A stretch of DNA of 64,000 nucleotides from Oidiodendron maius Zn (GCA_000827325.1 KN832876.1:1488001-1552000), one strand, 5' to 3'; positions 12,346 to 24,924 are shown, counted from the first letter of the stretch. Notes: generated by a model not told the origin, from the letters alone. Numbers and translations: made by a program.

Positions 12346-14403
12346 ATGACACAACGGAAACAGGTCACCACCCCATCGAACCGCGTCTACAAATCTACGC
12401 TCCCTCTCAAACAGCTTAAGTTCCCTGAGCCAAAGAAACGCATCAAGTATGGCAAACCTCGATCGAGGAGGGTCTGCCGGGCAGGCCAAGACACTCTTAC
12501 GCAGATGGACTTCATGAGTCATTATCAGCAAATTAATGAAAATGAGACTTTAGACAACGAGAATGCGATAGAGGAAAGATCTAAGAAACGGAGAAAGAGA
12601 GACGGGAATCAGCCACCATCGAACGCAAAGTATCACACACAAACTTTGACCCAGATTGAGCACTGGAGTTCTTCTACAGCTGAAGATAAGGAAGAAGATG
12701 ATGTCTCCAACGCATCTAATTCCCAAATGTCATTGGGATTCCGACACCAAAAAAAGTCTCTGCCTTCTTACACACTTCAATCTACATCAAAGACAGCATC
12801 CGGTAAGAGCACGATGAGAGATATGGGCTTTCTACGGACACCACAAAAAGCGGCTGCTCGGGAAATCCCGTCCTCTCAATCTCCAGAAACGCCGCACTCT
12901 CGCGCCTCAGCCACGCGTTCACCATTAAAAGAAAAGTCGGCGAATTCTTGCATCTACTTCCCCGTAAGCCCAAAGGTAGGGTCAACGTGTTGCACCTCTC
13001 CTAATATCAAACTGGAAGACCGAATTAGCACCGCAAGAGAGACTCGACGAGACCGTAATCAGACGACCCCGTCTACGAGACCAGGGCCTCCCCAAACAGT
13101 TAGGCTTCATGTGCCGGAGAATAGTCCTAAGGTAAGCATGGCCTCGCCAATTGCAAAGAAAGAATCTTCGCAAGTAATACCACCTCGGAGACCTTCCAAT
13201 TACGCAAATTCAAAGCTTGAAATTCTAGACTCAGAAGCCGAAAGTGACTTAGATGATCAAGAGGGTGGACTTCTCTTGCTGGAGAAACAAACTGAAGATG
13301 AGAAACCGGAAACATTCTACGGTAATATTGGCGTCCAGACGCAGAAGATGGTGGATGGGCTTATCTCACCACACGATGAACGATCTCAGATTGTGGATGT
13401 AGGACCTGAATATCAAGAGTTCGAAGGTGAAACTCAGATCATAGAAAGCCAACGCCTCTCTACTCAACATATGACTTTAATGGCTCCTCGAACAGGAGAC
13501 TCCGATGTATTCATCTCTATGTCCCCTCAACACATTACAAACATTCTTGATCAAACGAAAGACCACGAGTTCCTCCAGTGGCGCTTGCCACCTTCGGTTT
13601 GTCGAATTTGGATCTACGAAACCTCGCCAACCTGCATGTTAAAGTACATGGCTGTGATTGGCCCTGAGAAGCATCCGAATGAAATCCAGAATGCGGACGG
13701 AGTTGGAAACTCAGAATTCAATGGCAAGGCAAAAGGCAGCCCTAACTATGCCTACGAAATCTTGGAACTTTATGAGCTTGCAGACCCTCTCCCTTGGGCT
13801 CAGCTCTATGCCAATGAATGGCTTAAAACACCCCCATCGAAATGGAGCTGGGTAAGACCTGCGGTCCTTGACCGCCTGATGGCCAACCTGAAACCAGCTC
13901 TCTTTATTCAGCCTCTATTAGCACACGATATTCCACCATCATCGTTCACGGATACAGAACAAGCCGAAGCGCAACTACTCGATACGATGATGCAGTTCAC
14001 GGGGCCAGCATTACACGGGGGAGTTTACTCGTCTCAGACAGCGGAAACCCCCACTTTTTTTGAAGAGGCTTCTCTACTTTCAGCTCGGCGACACAACTCT
14101 CAGTCTCCTCGATCCTCGCAAGCATCTACTACAAGTCTCAGTGGATCCCAAGCACTAAGAAGGCAAACTCCAGCAAAAGTGATTCGGGAGTCGCCTATAC
14201 AACCAGTCTGTTCAAGCTCGCTGAGATTAGAATTATCCAGTCCTTCTAGGTTCGGTCAGCAAGGGTCAACCCCCATTCTGCCATATTCACTAGACTCTTC
14301 GCAGTTGTTGACTAGAAGCCAGATGCTCCCTGAAAGTTTGTTATCTGACAGTGTGCCTGGACCTCCTTTATTTATACTGGATTCAGATGAGGAAGATGAT
14401 TAA
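12346..14403 (+). CDS. Fungal orphan protein, 685 aa, with SUMO-interaction-like motifs
   Basis: Not recognised. A single open frame without intron. The first 440 residues are mostly disordered, rich in Ser/Thr/Pro and charged residues, with two copies of TLTQ (residues 50 and 100), the first in TLTQMDF next to a basic stretch. A compact part lies near residues 400-530, with LPPSVCRIWIYETSP, GNSEFNG, YAYEILELYELADPLPW and WLKTPPSKWSW; its length and GNxEFNG-YAYEI pattern recall PUA/ASCH-like folds, but this is a guess. Two stretches look like SUMO-interacting motifs: LEILDSEAESD near residue 290 and the extreme C-terminus PLFILDSDEEDD. Many SP/TP sites are present. A nuclear, SUMO-linked role is inference. 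Convergent with the K+ channel, stops 138 bases apart. Confidence 0.8.
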   Translation: MTQRKQVTTPSNRVYKSTLPLKQLKFPEPKKRIKYGKPRSRRVCRAGQDTLTQMDFMSHYQQINENETLDNENAIEERSKKRRKRDGNQPPSNAKYHTQTLTQIEHWSSSTAEDKEEDDVSNASNSQMSLGFRHQKKSLPSYTLQSTSKTASGKSTMRDMGFLRTPQKAAAREIPSSQSPETPHSRASATRSPLKEKSANSCIYFPVSPKVGSTCCTSPNIKLEDRISTARETRRDRNQTTPSTRPGPPQTVRLHVPENSPKVSMASPIAKKESSQVIPPRRPSNYANSKLEILDSEAESDLDDQEGGLLLLEKQTEDEKPETFYGNIGVQTQKMVDGLISPHDERSQIVDVGPEYQEFEGETQIIESQRLSTQHMTLMAPRTGDSDVFISMSPQHITNILDQTKDHEFLQWRLPPSVCRIWIYETSPTCMLKYMAVIGPEKHPNEIQNADGVGNSEFNGKAKGSPNYAYEILELYELADPLPWAQLYANEWLKTPPSKWSWVRPAVLDRLMANLKPALFIQPLLAHDIPPSSFTDTEQAEAQLLDTMMQFTGPALHGGVYSSQTAETPTFFEEASLLSARRHNSQSPRSSQASTTSLSGSQALRRQTPAKVIRESPIQPVCSSSLRLELSSPSRFGQQGSTPILPYSLDSSQLLTRSQMLPESLLSDSVPGPPLFILDSDEEDD

Positions 14404-14541
14404 TGGAAGTCTGGGAATCGCTATGCACCCATTATGACACTGATTCCTATTAGGTGATGCGTGCCATGATACCTAAAAATAAATTATAACTTCCTTTTGG
14501 CGAAAGGCTGTCCATAACTGCTAGTGATTTGCTGTTTTATG

Positions 14542-16832
14542 TCATGCTTCAATCCCCTTGCCTTTACTAGCCTGCCAATTGTTCTCCGGAAATGAACTCT
14601 CATCTCTGTCGTGATTGTTTCTTCGCCATCCCCCAGCTTCAGCCAAATCTGCTCTTCCAACTAACTCATCTCTCTTCATCTCTTCCAGCTCTCTATCTAG
14701 TCTCGTTGTCAACCTCTCTAGAACCCACTCCGGCTCCTCTTTATGTCCCAGCAATGGACTCCTATCATCCACCCAGCTCCATTTTAGGCGCCCGCCGTCC
14801 CCAGCCTTTGCGATCCCCACGTCATCTCCATCCTTACTGGGTTTCTCCGTCGGACTTCTATGCAAATCCGAAGAGCTCTCATCTTCACCAATAAGTTTTA
14901 GGAACCATGCCCATTCATCAAACGTGTATTTACGTGGTGGTGAGCTATTTAAATGCCGCATCACTTGGCCAATCTCCTTAATAAGAATACTCTGGTAATG
15001 CCTGCGGCTTGTAGGAAGTTCATCATTCGTTTTGGCATACTCCTCAGCCTGTTTGGCTTCTTGTTGAGCGTCTTTACCAGTTGCTGATTCAGAGTCATTC
15101 ACGGATGCAGTTTCTCTTTCGCTCTCAAGATCATCCCTCGTACGTTTGTTGGTCTCTCCTAGAAATCCTGGCGGTGTTTCTTTCACCATGTCGGTGAAAA
15201 TACGACCAAGAGTTAATGTATTCGCTGCCTCTTTCAATGTGGGAATGACTCCCTTCTCACCAGGAAGGACCGTAAAGGTTCCAATCCAAATCGTGAGATC
15301 CCGGATTTCTTTTACGATTGTGTCTCCCATGTTGCTGATAAGGACTGTGAGTGATGGAACCGCAAGCATGGACCAGAATACAAAGAATGACTTCCCGGAA
15401 TTGGATTGCGGGTAAATGTCTCCGTAACCGATAGTGAGCAGGGAGGTATATGCGAAATAGAGGGAGTCGAAATAAGACCAGCCTTGACGGTACTCAGATG
15501 CTTCAAAGACGCCGGCACCAGCCAACCATAAGACAACCCACGTAATTCCAGATATTATTAGGGAGGTCCAGCGCCTTCTTGTGGCGGCTCTCTCTTGGAT
15601 TGAGCGCATGAGACGAAATTCTTCCTCGCGACGTTTCCGTTCAGCTCGTGCATACTCATTCGAGTGGTTTACAAGTGGCTTTGTCGATATTTGTGATATA
15701 GGCGTGTTTTCTTCTGTGACTGGTTCCAGGACATGTGTCTCATCTCTCTTCGTAAGGTTCTTAAGAAACCGTCTTCGCTCCTTTTCGACCATTCGAGCAC
15801 CAATCTTGATTTTCCCTCGGTCAAGGACCAGTGACCTTATAGATCCAATCACCAAACCAAGGATAATGACCCCACCAATGGCGAATGGGAATAATAGTCC
15901 TCTTCCGAGATGCGTCTTGGGTGCATAGTCGCCGATTCCCACTGTGAGAAGGGTAAAATCTGCCCAGTAGAGCGCATCGAGAAACAGCCATCCTTCGATA
16001 TGAGAGTATATTACGGCCCCTAACAAGAGGTATACAAGGAAACTGATGGTTTGCAGCATCAGTGTTCTTTGACTCATTGTAAGTTGAAATTCTTTATCGT
16101 AGTGACCTCTATTGGCTCCCCAGACGGTCACGGCCATAAAACTCGCTACAATAAAATAGAGCCCGGCAGAAAATATAGCGTAGTAGTATGCTTGACTGAA
16201 AGCATAGTCGACTCTGGGTTCGAGTCGGAGCGGGCCAGAAGCGCAGGCTACTAATCCGACCAGGGTGAGAGATGAGACGTACCTAACGACGCATAAGCCA
16301 ATGAAGAATATTTAGAGAACTTCCTGGGCATACCATCCTGTGATAGTAATTGGTTGTGCAATCGCAAACCTAATTCTCTTTGCCATATTCAGCAGCAGAG
16401 ATAGATTTGAGATCAAAGCCAAGCCAAGCTGTGCAGCATTAACCCCAATTAACCTGAAAGGTAGATTAGAATCATGTACCCCATAGGATATGAACTTCAA
16501 CTCGCCAATTCGGATCTGGGACTGAGATTGCGTTTTCCTCTGTTGCCCCAGGTGGTAAGTATACTCTCCAATGAACAGCTAATGCGCAAATACTAAAGGC
16601 AGATGCCATGGGACCAAGTGTGCCCGCAATCAAGGGAAATGCTGTGCTTGCGAACCACCATCGACTTTAAAAACTTAGCATTCTTGGACACAAACAAGAG
16701 TCGCAGAGCAATTCACCTGGGTTCTAAGAAAGCATGCTCCTCATCTTCTTCTTCTTTCTTCTCATGCTGTATCTTATTCTCAACTTCCCTCGCATCGTTG
16801 GAAATTGGTTTGTCAAGGCCGGGGTCATTCAT
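14542..16832 (-). CDS. TOK1: Outward-rectifier two-pore K+ channel, TOK1 type
   Basis: Plasma-membrane potassium channel of the fungal eight-helix, two-pore family. Exons 16832-16717, 16664-16506, 16453-16334 and 16282-14542 give 711 residues. Two selectivity filters are visible, TVGIGDY and TIGYGDI, in the two pore loops. The N-terminus has the family segment EPS-RWWFASTAFPLIAG followed by PPGATEEN and PDPNW-LIGVNAA; helices precede the first pore. The C-terminal half is cytoplasmic and charged, ending with a basic/acidic tail. The second intron (16505-16454) fits only as a GC-AG intron of 52 bases: it gives the conserved PDPNWLIGVNAA join, whereas nearby GT sites are out of phase. The start MNDPGLDKP is the first ATG of the open first exon. 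Confidence 0.9.
16454..16505 (-). other. GC-AG intron in the TOK1 gene
   Basis: Donor reads TTG|GCGAGT, acceptor CTTTCAG|G, with a CTAAT branch-like site about 15 bases upstream of the acceptor. Length 52 matches the other introns of the gene (52 and 51). Joining completes a Trp codon within the family sequence. Confidence 0.7.
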
Positions 16833-17601
16833 GGTTGGATAGGGTGGTGGGCGAAATAAGAGTTAAGCTCGAACATTCCAACGGAAGGAATATAGGACTC
16901 AATGTTGATATCCAATGGATCCTTAATAATAAATTGTGAAGTAGTCCATATCTCCACAGCATATTCAAACATATTTGTATCAGGGTACCTTAATTTCTGC
17001 AGCAGATTTCCTTGAAAGATAGTATGGGGGGGCAAGATCTTGCTACTGCAGTATGACGTCTGTATGATCTTGAAAGTTCGACTTTGGCTCCAGTGCTAGA
17101 CAAGTCCGAAGATCAATATGAGAGTAGAAGGAAAAACATTTGAAGACAGTACTCGCTATTCTAAATCGTAACTTTAAATATTCAGTGGGCTGCTCACGTT
17201 TATCATCACAGAGACGTACAGGAGGATCTGGCGTGGCGACCTGAATCGGATTAATTTGTTCTAAGCGCGATAGACGCGCCGATAATGCGGCAAAAGGTCG
17301 ATGCGTCACACCGAGGGCCAGTCGAGCCGCAATCAACTCTGCCTACATTCTCGCAAAACGGTTCAAAATACACAAACCGCATTTGTCAGTGCGAATAAAT
17401 AATGACTGTGTGAGCTTGGTATTGCTTTGCCTTGCAAATATGCGACAGGATCTGTCCTCTCCATTTTATGTAACGATGAATCTCTGCCGTGCGACCACAA
17501 CGAGGAAGAACGCCTCCGCAACAGGAAATTGATGAGAAGCCGACTTCTCATAGCCGCATAAGGTGACTATTATTAGTGATAGTAGCGACTCGTCCGTAGT
17601 C
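16833..17601. other. Divergent promoter region TOK1/RAD4
   Basis: About 770 bases between divergent genes, without coding signs except the last 39 bases, which are in frame with RAD4 (from 17563) and could belong to an upstream RAD4 exon that I could not place. Confidence 0.4.
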
Positions 17602-20162
17602 ATGACTACGAACCGGCCACTGCCACGCAAGGGTAAAGGCAAAGCCTCCGCTTCTTGTCAAAGCTTGGTTCCCGATGTCTATCAGGACATGCTTGCAGAG
17701 GCTCTTCCTAACCAGCCTGATGTGCTTGAAAGGCCACTAAAAAGAAGACGAAAAATTCAAGTGAACGATCTTCCAACTCTTGGTAGCTCTAAACAGCCCA
17801 TCGACCTCGAGTCACATGACATGGATGAGGAGGAAGACGTGCAGTTTGAAGATGTTCTTGGTGCAGAGAAACTAGATGGTTCTGATACTGGATTCGAAGC
17901 GATCGATAAGGAGTTCGCTTCCAAACGACTACAGACGGCTTATAGAAACTCGGCAGATGAGTCTGAAGACAGTGATTTTGAATGGGACGCCGTCAATCTT
18001 GATGAGGTTGAGAGAGCTAGCCCCAATGGCGACCTTGAATTGACATTAACTACGAAGCCGCCGCCTCCTCGCCAGATGACAATTTCAAGGCGGAAGGTAG
18101 CGACTAAAGCTGAGAGAGAACTTAGATTGCAGACTCATAAACTGCATATATTATGCCTTTTAGCATACATGGATCGGAGAAATCGTTGGTGCAATGACCC
18201 TGACGTTCAAGAATTGCTGAAACCCCTCGTTAATAAGAAGGTGGTAACCTTTTTGAGACCAAAATCAAGTTTATCTCAATTTGGTCGAGCAGAATCCTTG
18301 AAGAGAGGGCTTGACGATCTCTCACGGATGTGGCGGACTAAGTTTAGGATCACGACAAGAGGCATGCGGCGATCACTGTGGGCTGAGAGAGAGCAGGACC
18401 TTCGTCAGGTGAACTTTCCTTCTATTGATTTATCCTTGGATGCAGATATTGATATCAAGATAGTATAAATTGCTGCCTGATGCCGACACTGTTTTAGAGA
18501 AATCGGATTTCAGAGAAGCTGCAAAGACACTTAAAGGATCAAGGGATATAGGAGCTCAACTCTACTGTGCTTTACTTCGGAGTTTGGGTGTAGAAGCGCG
18601 CCTTGTATGCTCGCTGCAGCCGCTATCCTACAATGCAGGAGGCCCTCCCATGCCTCGGGAAATCGTATCAGTGGGCAAAGCAGCAATTCAAGACGACTAC
18701 GATGAAGGAGAACCAGTTGATATCAACGGTCCGGATTCTCCTTTTAAAACTGCGGGTGGCCCAAATGTTGCAGCGGTTCCCTTCACCCCACTTAGACGAC
18801 TTGGGCATCCCAATGCTGCAGACTATCACATACCTGATATCAGTGCTCCAGTGGTCACTCCGCCAAAGCCGAAGACTAAAACGATACACGAGTCGCCATA
18901 TCCAATCTTTTGGGTAGAAGTTTTAGATGAAGCACACCAAAAATGGCTTTCAGTTGATCCTCTGGTCACCGAAACGATTGCAAAGCCACGATCGTTTGAA
19001 CCACCGTCTTCTGATCGAGACAATAATATGACATATGTCGTCGCATTCGAAGAAGAAGGCTCTGCACGAGATGTCACAAGGCGGTATACTAAGGCCTACA
19101 ATGCAAAGACGAGAAAAAATCGAGTGGAGAGCACAGAAGGGGGAGTTAAATGGTGGCGACGAACTATGAGGGCCTATTCCCGCGGTTGGAGGAGTGACTT
19201 GGACCAAATTGAAGACATAGAGCTGGCAGCAAATGAAGCGAAAGAGCCCATGCCAAAGAACATTGTGGATTTTAAAGACCATCCTTATTATGCTTTGGAG
19301 AGGCACCTGAAAAGACATGAGGTACTAGTTAGCACCCATGAGGTTGGAAAGGTTGCCGCGGGCCGTGACCTCAGCAACCCTGGTCAGAAGAGACTGGAGA
19401 CCATATACAGGAGACGAGATGTGAAGATTGCGAGAAGCGCGGATGCATGGTATCGGCTCGGCAGGGAGGTGAAAATAGGAGAGCAACCTATCAAAATAGT
19501 TCCTGCGAAGAGAAGACCTGAAGATGAGAACTTTGAGGATGCCGTTGACATAGATGAGCCCGCAGGCACGAATCTATACACTGAGAATCAGACTGAATTT
19601 TACGAGCCGCCACCTATTATTAACGGCAGAGTGCCGAAGAACTCATTTGGAAATTTGGACATATTTGTTCCTAGCATGGTTCCAAAGGGCGGTATCTATA
19701 TTCCTAGTAAGTAGCACTGTTCATTTCTTACAGCGCGTTTTCACTAAAATAGAAATAGGTGATGAGGCCTCCCGAGCAGCACGGATATTGGGAATTGATT
19801 ATGCCGACGCTCTCACGGGCTTTGAATTCAGAGGTCGTCACGGAACCGCTATCTTGAAGGGCATCGTTGTGGCTATAGAGTATCGCGAGGCCGTTGAAGC
19901 TGTTATCGAAGGGTTCTTGCATGAAAAAGCTCAAGCAGAAGAGGAAGCGCGAATACTTGCCGCTCTGAAAATGTGGAAGCGATTCTTGATTGGGCTACGG
20001 ATCAAGCAGAGAGTTTCTACTTACGAGGTTGAAGGAGAAGGGGAGGAAGTGGAAGCTGAAACGCCGGAGGAAATTCAAATGCTGTCTCAGGACGACGACG
20101 ACGACGGTATGGAAAGTGAGGAATATATTGATGATGGCGCAGGTGGCTTCTTCTTAGAGTGA
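17602..20162 (+). CDS. RAD4: DNA damage recognition protein RAD4 (XPC homologue)
   Basis: Nuclear damage sensor of nucleotide excision repair; works with Rad23. Exons 17602-18408, 18464-19706 and 19759-20162 (introns of 55 and 52 bases) give 817 residues. The first third is acidic with basic patches. The transglutaminase-fold domain is seen from RGMRRSLWAEREQDLRQ through DFREAAKTLKGSRDIGAQL and VEARLVCSLQPL, then PIFWVEVLDEAHQKWLSVDPL. The DNA-binding beta-hairpin domains follow: RRTMRAYSRGWRSDLDQIED, HPYYALERHLKRHEVL, then the third, NSFGNLDIFVPSMVPKGG, and ILGIDYADALTGFEF. The tail is very acidic. The true start may lie in an unplaced upstream exon, since frame continues to 17563. Confidence 0.92.
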
Positions 20163-21419
20163 ATGGAAGATATGGATGTGAGAAGGATCGCCAATATCGT
20201 TGAGGGAACTAGGCAGTTGCAGCCATCCTAAACTGGTAATGGATTAGGAGCTACAGTATATTTATATTCGCTTGTAAATATGCCCTGATTCCGATCTACT
20301 GCTATACTTATTCTAGTAAATAATTTAGGATTATTATTATAAGTAGATTATTACTTAAATAAGAGCTAATAGCTTGCTTGGTTTAAGATATAAAGAATAT
20401 AACTAAATATAACAAAATCTGCTATAATTCTCTAATTTTTAAATATTCAAATAGACAAATACTTGAATACCTATAACTAAATATATAACTAGATATACCT
20501 ATAATCTAATATAGTATTTATATAGTATTTATATTTCTATAGATATATTTTCTATTTAACTCTACTATAATTAAAATTAGTCTTTCAAGTAGATTAATCT
20601 AGATATTTTTATACTGTCTTTCTATTAATCCTATAAATACCTAGCTAAATCACTTTATATATAGAGAGTTAAGTAAAGAGTTAATTATATAGTATAGATT
20701 ACTAAAAGCAGAGATAGATTCAGTTGGCCTCCTAAATTTCTAAAGCGTGCCTTCCGTCAATAATCTTGACCACTTCTGCAGCAACTTAAAATTGTGCATC
20801 TAACAATCGCCGATTGTTCTAAGCTTCAACATTATATCAATAATCACGCATCAATCGTACGGATTCCTATCTGCCACTGCCACTGAACTCGATATCGTTC
20901 GTATTACGAGCAGAATCTGCTTGCATGCTGTAGGAGCCGGAGGAAACATTTATTTGCGGCGTGCTTTTTAAAGTCATAACAAGGCGCCATTATTTATTGG
21001 TCTATATCAAACCTTAATTGTGATTGGTAAGATCCAGTTGAGTCGTTCACTTGCAAAACCCATGGCTTAATTGCCCTTTTGACTTGATATTGTATATTTG
21101 TAAGATGTACAGTACAAGCCTGTCTTTCTGCCAACAATATTTATTTCGTTAAATCCCCAAACTACATACAATGAATGAGAACCATCATTTTCCTGTTTAT
21201 AAACATGCTGGCGTCTATGACCATTCCAAGTGTCACGACTTTAGAAAGATTCTGAATCTACAGGACAAAGAAAACCCCACACATTCATGGCAATAAAGTT
21301 AACAGGACCACAAATAGTGTTTGCTGCACGGAGAGTGGATGCTATCTGCTTTTCTGTACATGATTTATTATTATACGCTACCGTTAGCTTTATATACCTG
21401 TTACCTCTAGTGAAGGAAC
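20163..21419. other. Intergenic with TA-rich, RIP-like patch
   Basis: From about 20285 to 20705 the DNA is strongly TA-rich, with few G or C, in the style of the large fossil at 26.4-33.1 kb. It probably is a short RIP-degraded repeat remnant; the family cannot be told. The rest is normal composition and holds the 3' flanks of RAD4 and the cellobiohydrolase gene. Confidence 0.5.
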
Positions 21420-22885
21420 TTAAGAGGTAAAAGTGGAGTTGATAGGGCCCCATTTGATGGCAGAGAAAGTCACGGATGCGTTCGGTGAGTTCTTCTCGAC
21501 ATCAGTTGGTGCACCTGAATCCGGCGAGCAGGTGCCTCTGGTGACACCAGGAGCGCTGGCGTCTTTGGTCGGTGGATATGGAGCATCAAGCCACAGCATG
21601 TCAACAGCATGGTCATCCCAGATGGAGAGAACGAGAACCATTCCCTTTTGGAGAGCGGCGCCCATAGTTGCGAGGCCACCTTTGACAGCGAATTCGTTGG
21701 TATCGCCGAATGCAGTCTTCTGAGCTGAGCAGAAATCATCGGTGATAGAGTTTCCGGTGACACCAGTGACATCAGCGTCAGAGTTGGGGATGACAACTCC
21801 GTTTTGAACGTAGAAGCGCTTAATCTCGCTCAAGGTGCCAGAGGCAGTTCCATCCTATTTATAATCAGCCACTGCTACCATTTTTTGAAGAAAAGACTAC
21901 ATACGTCAGTGATGAACTGTGTGACGACAGTGAATGGCTTCGAAGTATCGACTGTCAAGCCAGAGCCATAGAATGTGGTATTGCCCATGCGATAGGAGTT
22001 GAAATCGCATCCATCAGCGTCACAGAGCGACGAGTATCTTGCGCCGATGCCACAGTCAGTGCCAGAGCATCGAGTCTGCTCGTTCACCGAGCAAGGATGA
22101 GGAGTGTAGGCAGCGGAAATTGAGTTGGCCTCCCAGATATCCATTTCAGTACAGCACGATCCATACATGCCGGTGCCAGCGTTGGGGTCAGTGGCTGAGG
22201 CATTCCAGTCCTCAGAGTTGGCCTAGAATTGAGGTTGGTCAATAATTTGGCCCAGACCTGAAAATTGGCTGATACTGACCACACCGTTTATAAACTTAAT
22301 ATCTTGAGGGCACTGAGAATCGCAGTATCCTGTTCCGTACTTGGCTCCTGCCTTGTTGGTGGGGTACTTTGACATTCCGCCGTCGGCATCCATCTCAGAG
22401 AGGTAGAGTGCGCCGTTGAGACCACAAGGAAGGTTGGACACATCTACGTCAAACGTGAATTCCTGTCCAAGGAGTTGCAACATCTGGTACTCAGTGGTGC
22501 TTCCCGCAGCCATCAAGTAATTTCGAGATCCAACGTTGGCGCCGGTCACGAATCCAAGCTTGAGGGAATCACTGCTGGTTGTGATACCATAGGTACCAGA
22601 GTAGTCACCTCCGTCGAGAGCGCAGTTTGCCGCGCAAGTTGCTCCATCGGGGCAAATGGTCTCGTTCCAGGTGTTGCCAGTGTAGCAGTTGGTATAACCG
22701 TTCACATCATGCAGCCATCTCCAGTTTGAATCGAGAACAATAGACTGAGCAGAAGTTGTGCATCCACTTGCAGTGCACTGACTGACAGTAAGAGGGGGAT
22801 GGTTCTCAGCAGTCAAAGTACCGGCCTGTTGGGCACGAGCACCGACTAAGAGCAAAGAAAGAGCGAGGGAAGCGGCAGTAGTCAT
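21420..22885 (-). CDS. Secreted cellobiohydrolase I, GH7 family, no cellulose-binding module
   Basis: Cleaves cellobiose from the reducing ends of cellulose; a plant cell wall degrading enzyme. Exons 22885-22280, 22222-21905 and 21854-21420 (introns 57 and 50 bases) give 452 residues. A signal peptide of about 18 residues ([12 protein letters not shown]) precedes the mature start [12 protein letters not shown]. Catalytic motif EMDIWE follows CCT, giving the Glu-x-Asp-x-x-Glu set; many paired cysteines and the cellobiohydrolase tunnel segments [16 protein letters not shown] and TPHPCSV are present. The protein ends at [10 protein letters not shown], straight after the catalytic domain, so there is no linker or binding module. 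Length and loops favour cellobiohydrolase over endoglucanase. Confidence 0.95.
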
Positions 22886-22950
22886 ATTTGAACAGATGGT
22901 TGTCGTTGCTGGGGATGGGAAGAAGGGAAATGGGAGAAGCGATTCTTCTG

Positions 22951-22960
22951 TCCTTATATA
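22951..22960 (-). promoter_or_regulatory. TATA box of the cellobiohydrolase gene
   Basis: On the minus strand TATATAAGGA lies about 70 bases before the start codon, the usual TATA position for strongly expressed fungal cellulase genes. A CTGGGG at 22909-22914 fits the CreA site SYGGRG, but such short matches are common. Confidence 0.55.
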
Positions 22961-24924
22961 GATTCTTACTATTACTACGGGCGTGGCTCTATGCCGTCCT
23001 GACCCAGGTCTACACGTCTGAGCTGAAGCTAACAATGCATTTACTTCATCGAATCTATGGAAACACGGGGAGACAGCCGGCGAAGTGAAAGCAGCCGGAA
23101 TAGCAGATGGCCCACAAAAGCTTGGGCTGACCAAGCTGAATCTGCTATATACCGTACCTGAGAATATGATCTGAGAATGTGATCTGAGAAATGAGTGACA
23201 GGAAAGCTTATCTACCCACAACGCCGAATGTAGCTTGAAACGGATAAACCCTGGTCGTAGGACGGAAGAAGTGGCCACGCAGGGACCGGCAAATGAATAT
23301 ACGATTGGCATGGCGCAGCAGTTATTGGCTAGTAGAGCAGTGCTCCTGGTGGTTTCAAGCCGCGGACGAATGAGGAGGATATGTCTCCTGTATGCTTCCG
23401 ACCAGTGCCATCATCAACTCGGATGGAATTGGTATGTGTGAGCACTAATACCCCTTTGATCAATTTAGGCTGGTCGGTTGATAAGGGGGGGCCTCGGTAT
23501 GTTATTTCAATGACACGGTCAAGGAAAGCTGGTTAATTATGTAGGGTGAAATGGAGGCGGCAGGGCGTGCAGTACCTACAGCAAAGCATGGCAACTGCAG
23601 ACTTCAGGTATGCGGGGAAACCAAAAATCCATCCTCCTCAACATCAACCACACTTTCAGATATCGACGCAAATCTATGGTGTCGGCATTCCATTCTCCAC
23701 ACAACACACAACTGTTTAACGGTCTCCACAGTGCGTGCCTGCAGATGCCCCATATAAGACCTGGGCAGATGACGGAAAGCAGTACGGTCCGGTCAGCCGC
23801 CACCAGATTCTTGGCACGGGCACAGGGTAAAATGTACCAGCTACAAGGGTGCAAGAACTGCTCCTGGCACGTTCGGGGGCGGAGAAACAGTGCGGGGTGC
23901 TGTGCCGTCTCACATTTCCTTCAGCAGCATCGCAATGCCGTCTAGAGACCTTATTCGTCCGACCTCGATGGAGACCGTGTTTCCATTCTATTGAGGTCCC
24001 TTCTACTGAGCTCTCCTCCTCGGCAACGCATCAGGGGCTTCTCGCCATGAATGTTCCTTTCCCAATATTACCCCGACAGTTCCAATCGAATATTTCCCCG
24101 TTATCGAATACAGCATTAATGCATCCGTATTGCCTTAGATATGGCACGTCGACACGCATACGATATGAAGTGATGCAGTCATCTCAATTCATAGACAATT
24201 ATCAAGTTCTTCTAATCTACGGCCCGGTTCAAAGGACGGCCCCATCTGATCTAGGCACTTACCCGGATCATACTTAAGCCTGCGTCTTATGCATAAATAA
24301 CATCAAACTCAGGACTCTCAGAGCAATATGGTCGTCTATTTGAGCAAATAAAAGTCGGCGGTGGTGGCTTCGCCACCCGCTGCACTGCATTAGATGGCTG
24401 TAGATCCATGAAGAATTCGCCCATCATTCTACATGGGTAGTTCCTGTTTTTGGCTCAGGCGCTTTCCAAACCATTTCTTGGGCTGCGAAGGCGTCCAGCC
24501 ACGCGCCCGTACATACTTAACCGGACCAACAAGCTGGCCTGTACGATGAGACCCCTTCCCGGCTCTTTAATCCGAAGGCTGAAAAGGCATGTGTGGCTGC
24601 GAATTCCTCCCTCATCGTCATCCCACACATCCCACGCACACACTGCATGTTGTACGTATATGGAGAGGCGTTGTTTCAAGACGCAGAGATCATCTCGGCT
24701 TGCTTCCGTATTACGGTTGTACCCAAGGCTAAGTGAGCCGCCCAAAATGCAGATATTTACATTTCAGATATCCACAGCGGGTAAGCATCATTGTATTCGG
24801 GCCTAATTTATATTCTGCTTCTTCACTTCAAGTATCACCAAGCTCGGTAACTCCTACTTGTGTGCCTTCTTCTCGTCTATCCCACTCTTGTGGACGGTTA
24901 GATCATTCTCCCACTTAATAAATG
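22961..24924. other. Intergenic, cellobiohydrolase promoter side
   Basis: Nearly 2 kb upstream of the cellobiohydrolase gene and downstream of the dehydrogenase. Only short open frames without family motifs. Nothing repeated was noticed except a small GGTGGC-TTC-GCCACC hairpin near 24364. Confidence 0.4.

Noticed and set aside
22886-23311. Upstream extension of the cellobiohydrolase frame
   Set aside because: The signal peptide clearly starts at 22885 and a TATA box lies between, so the extension is promoter DNA.
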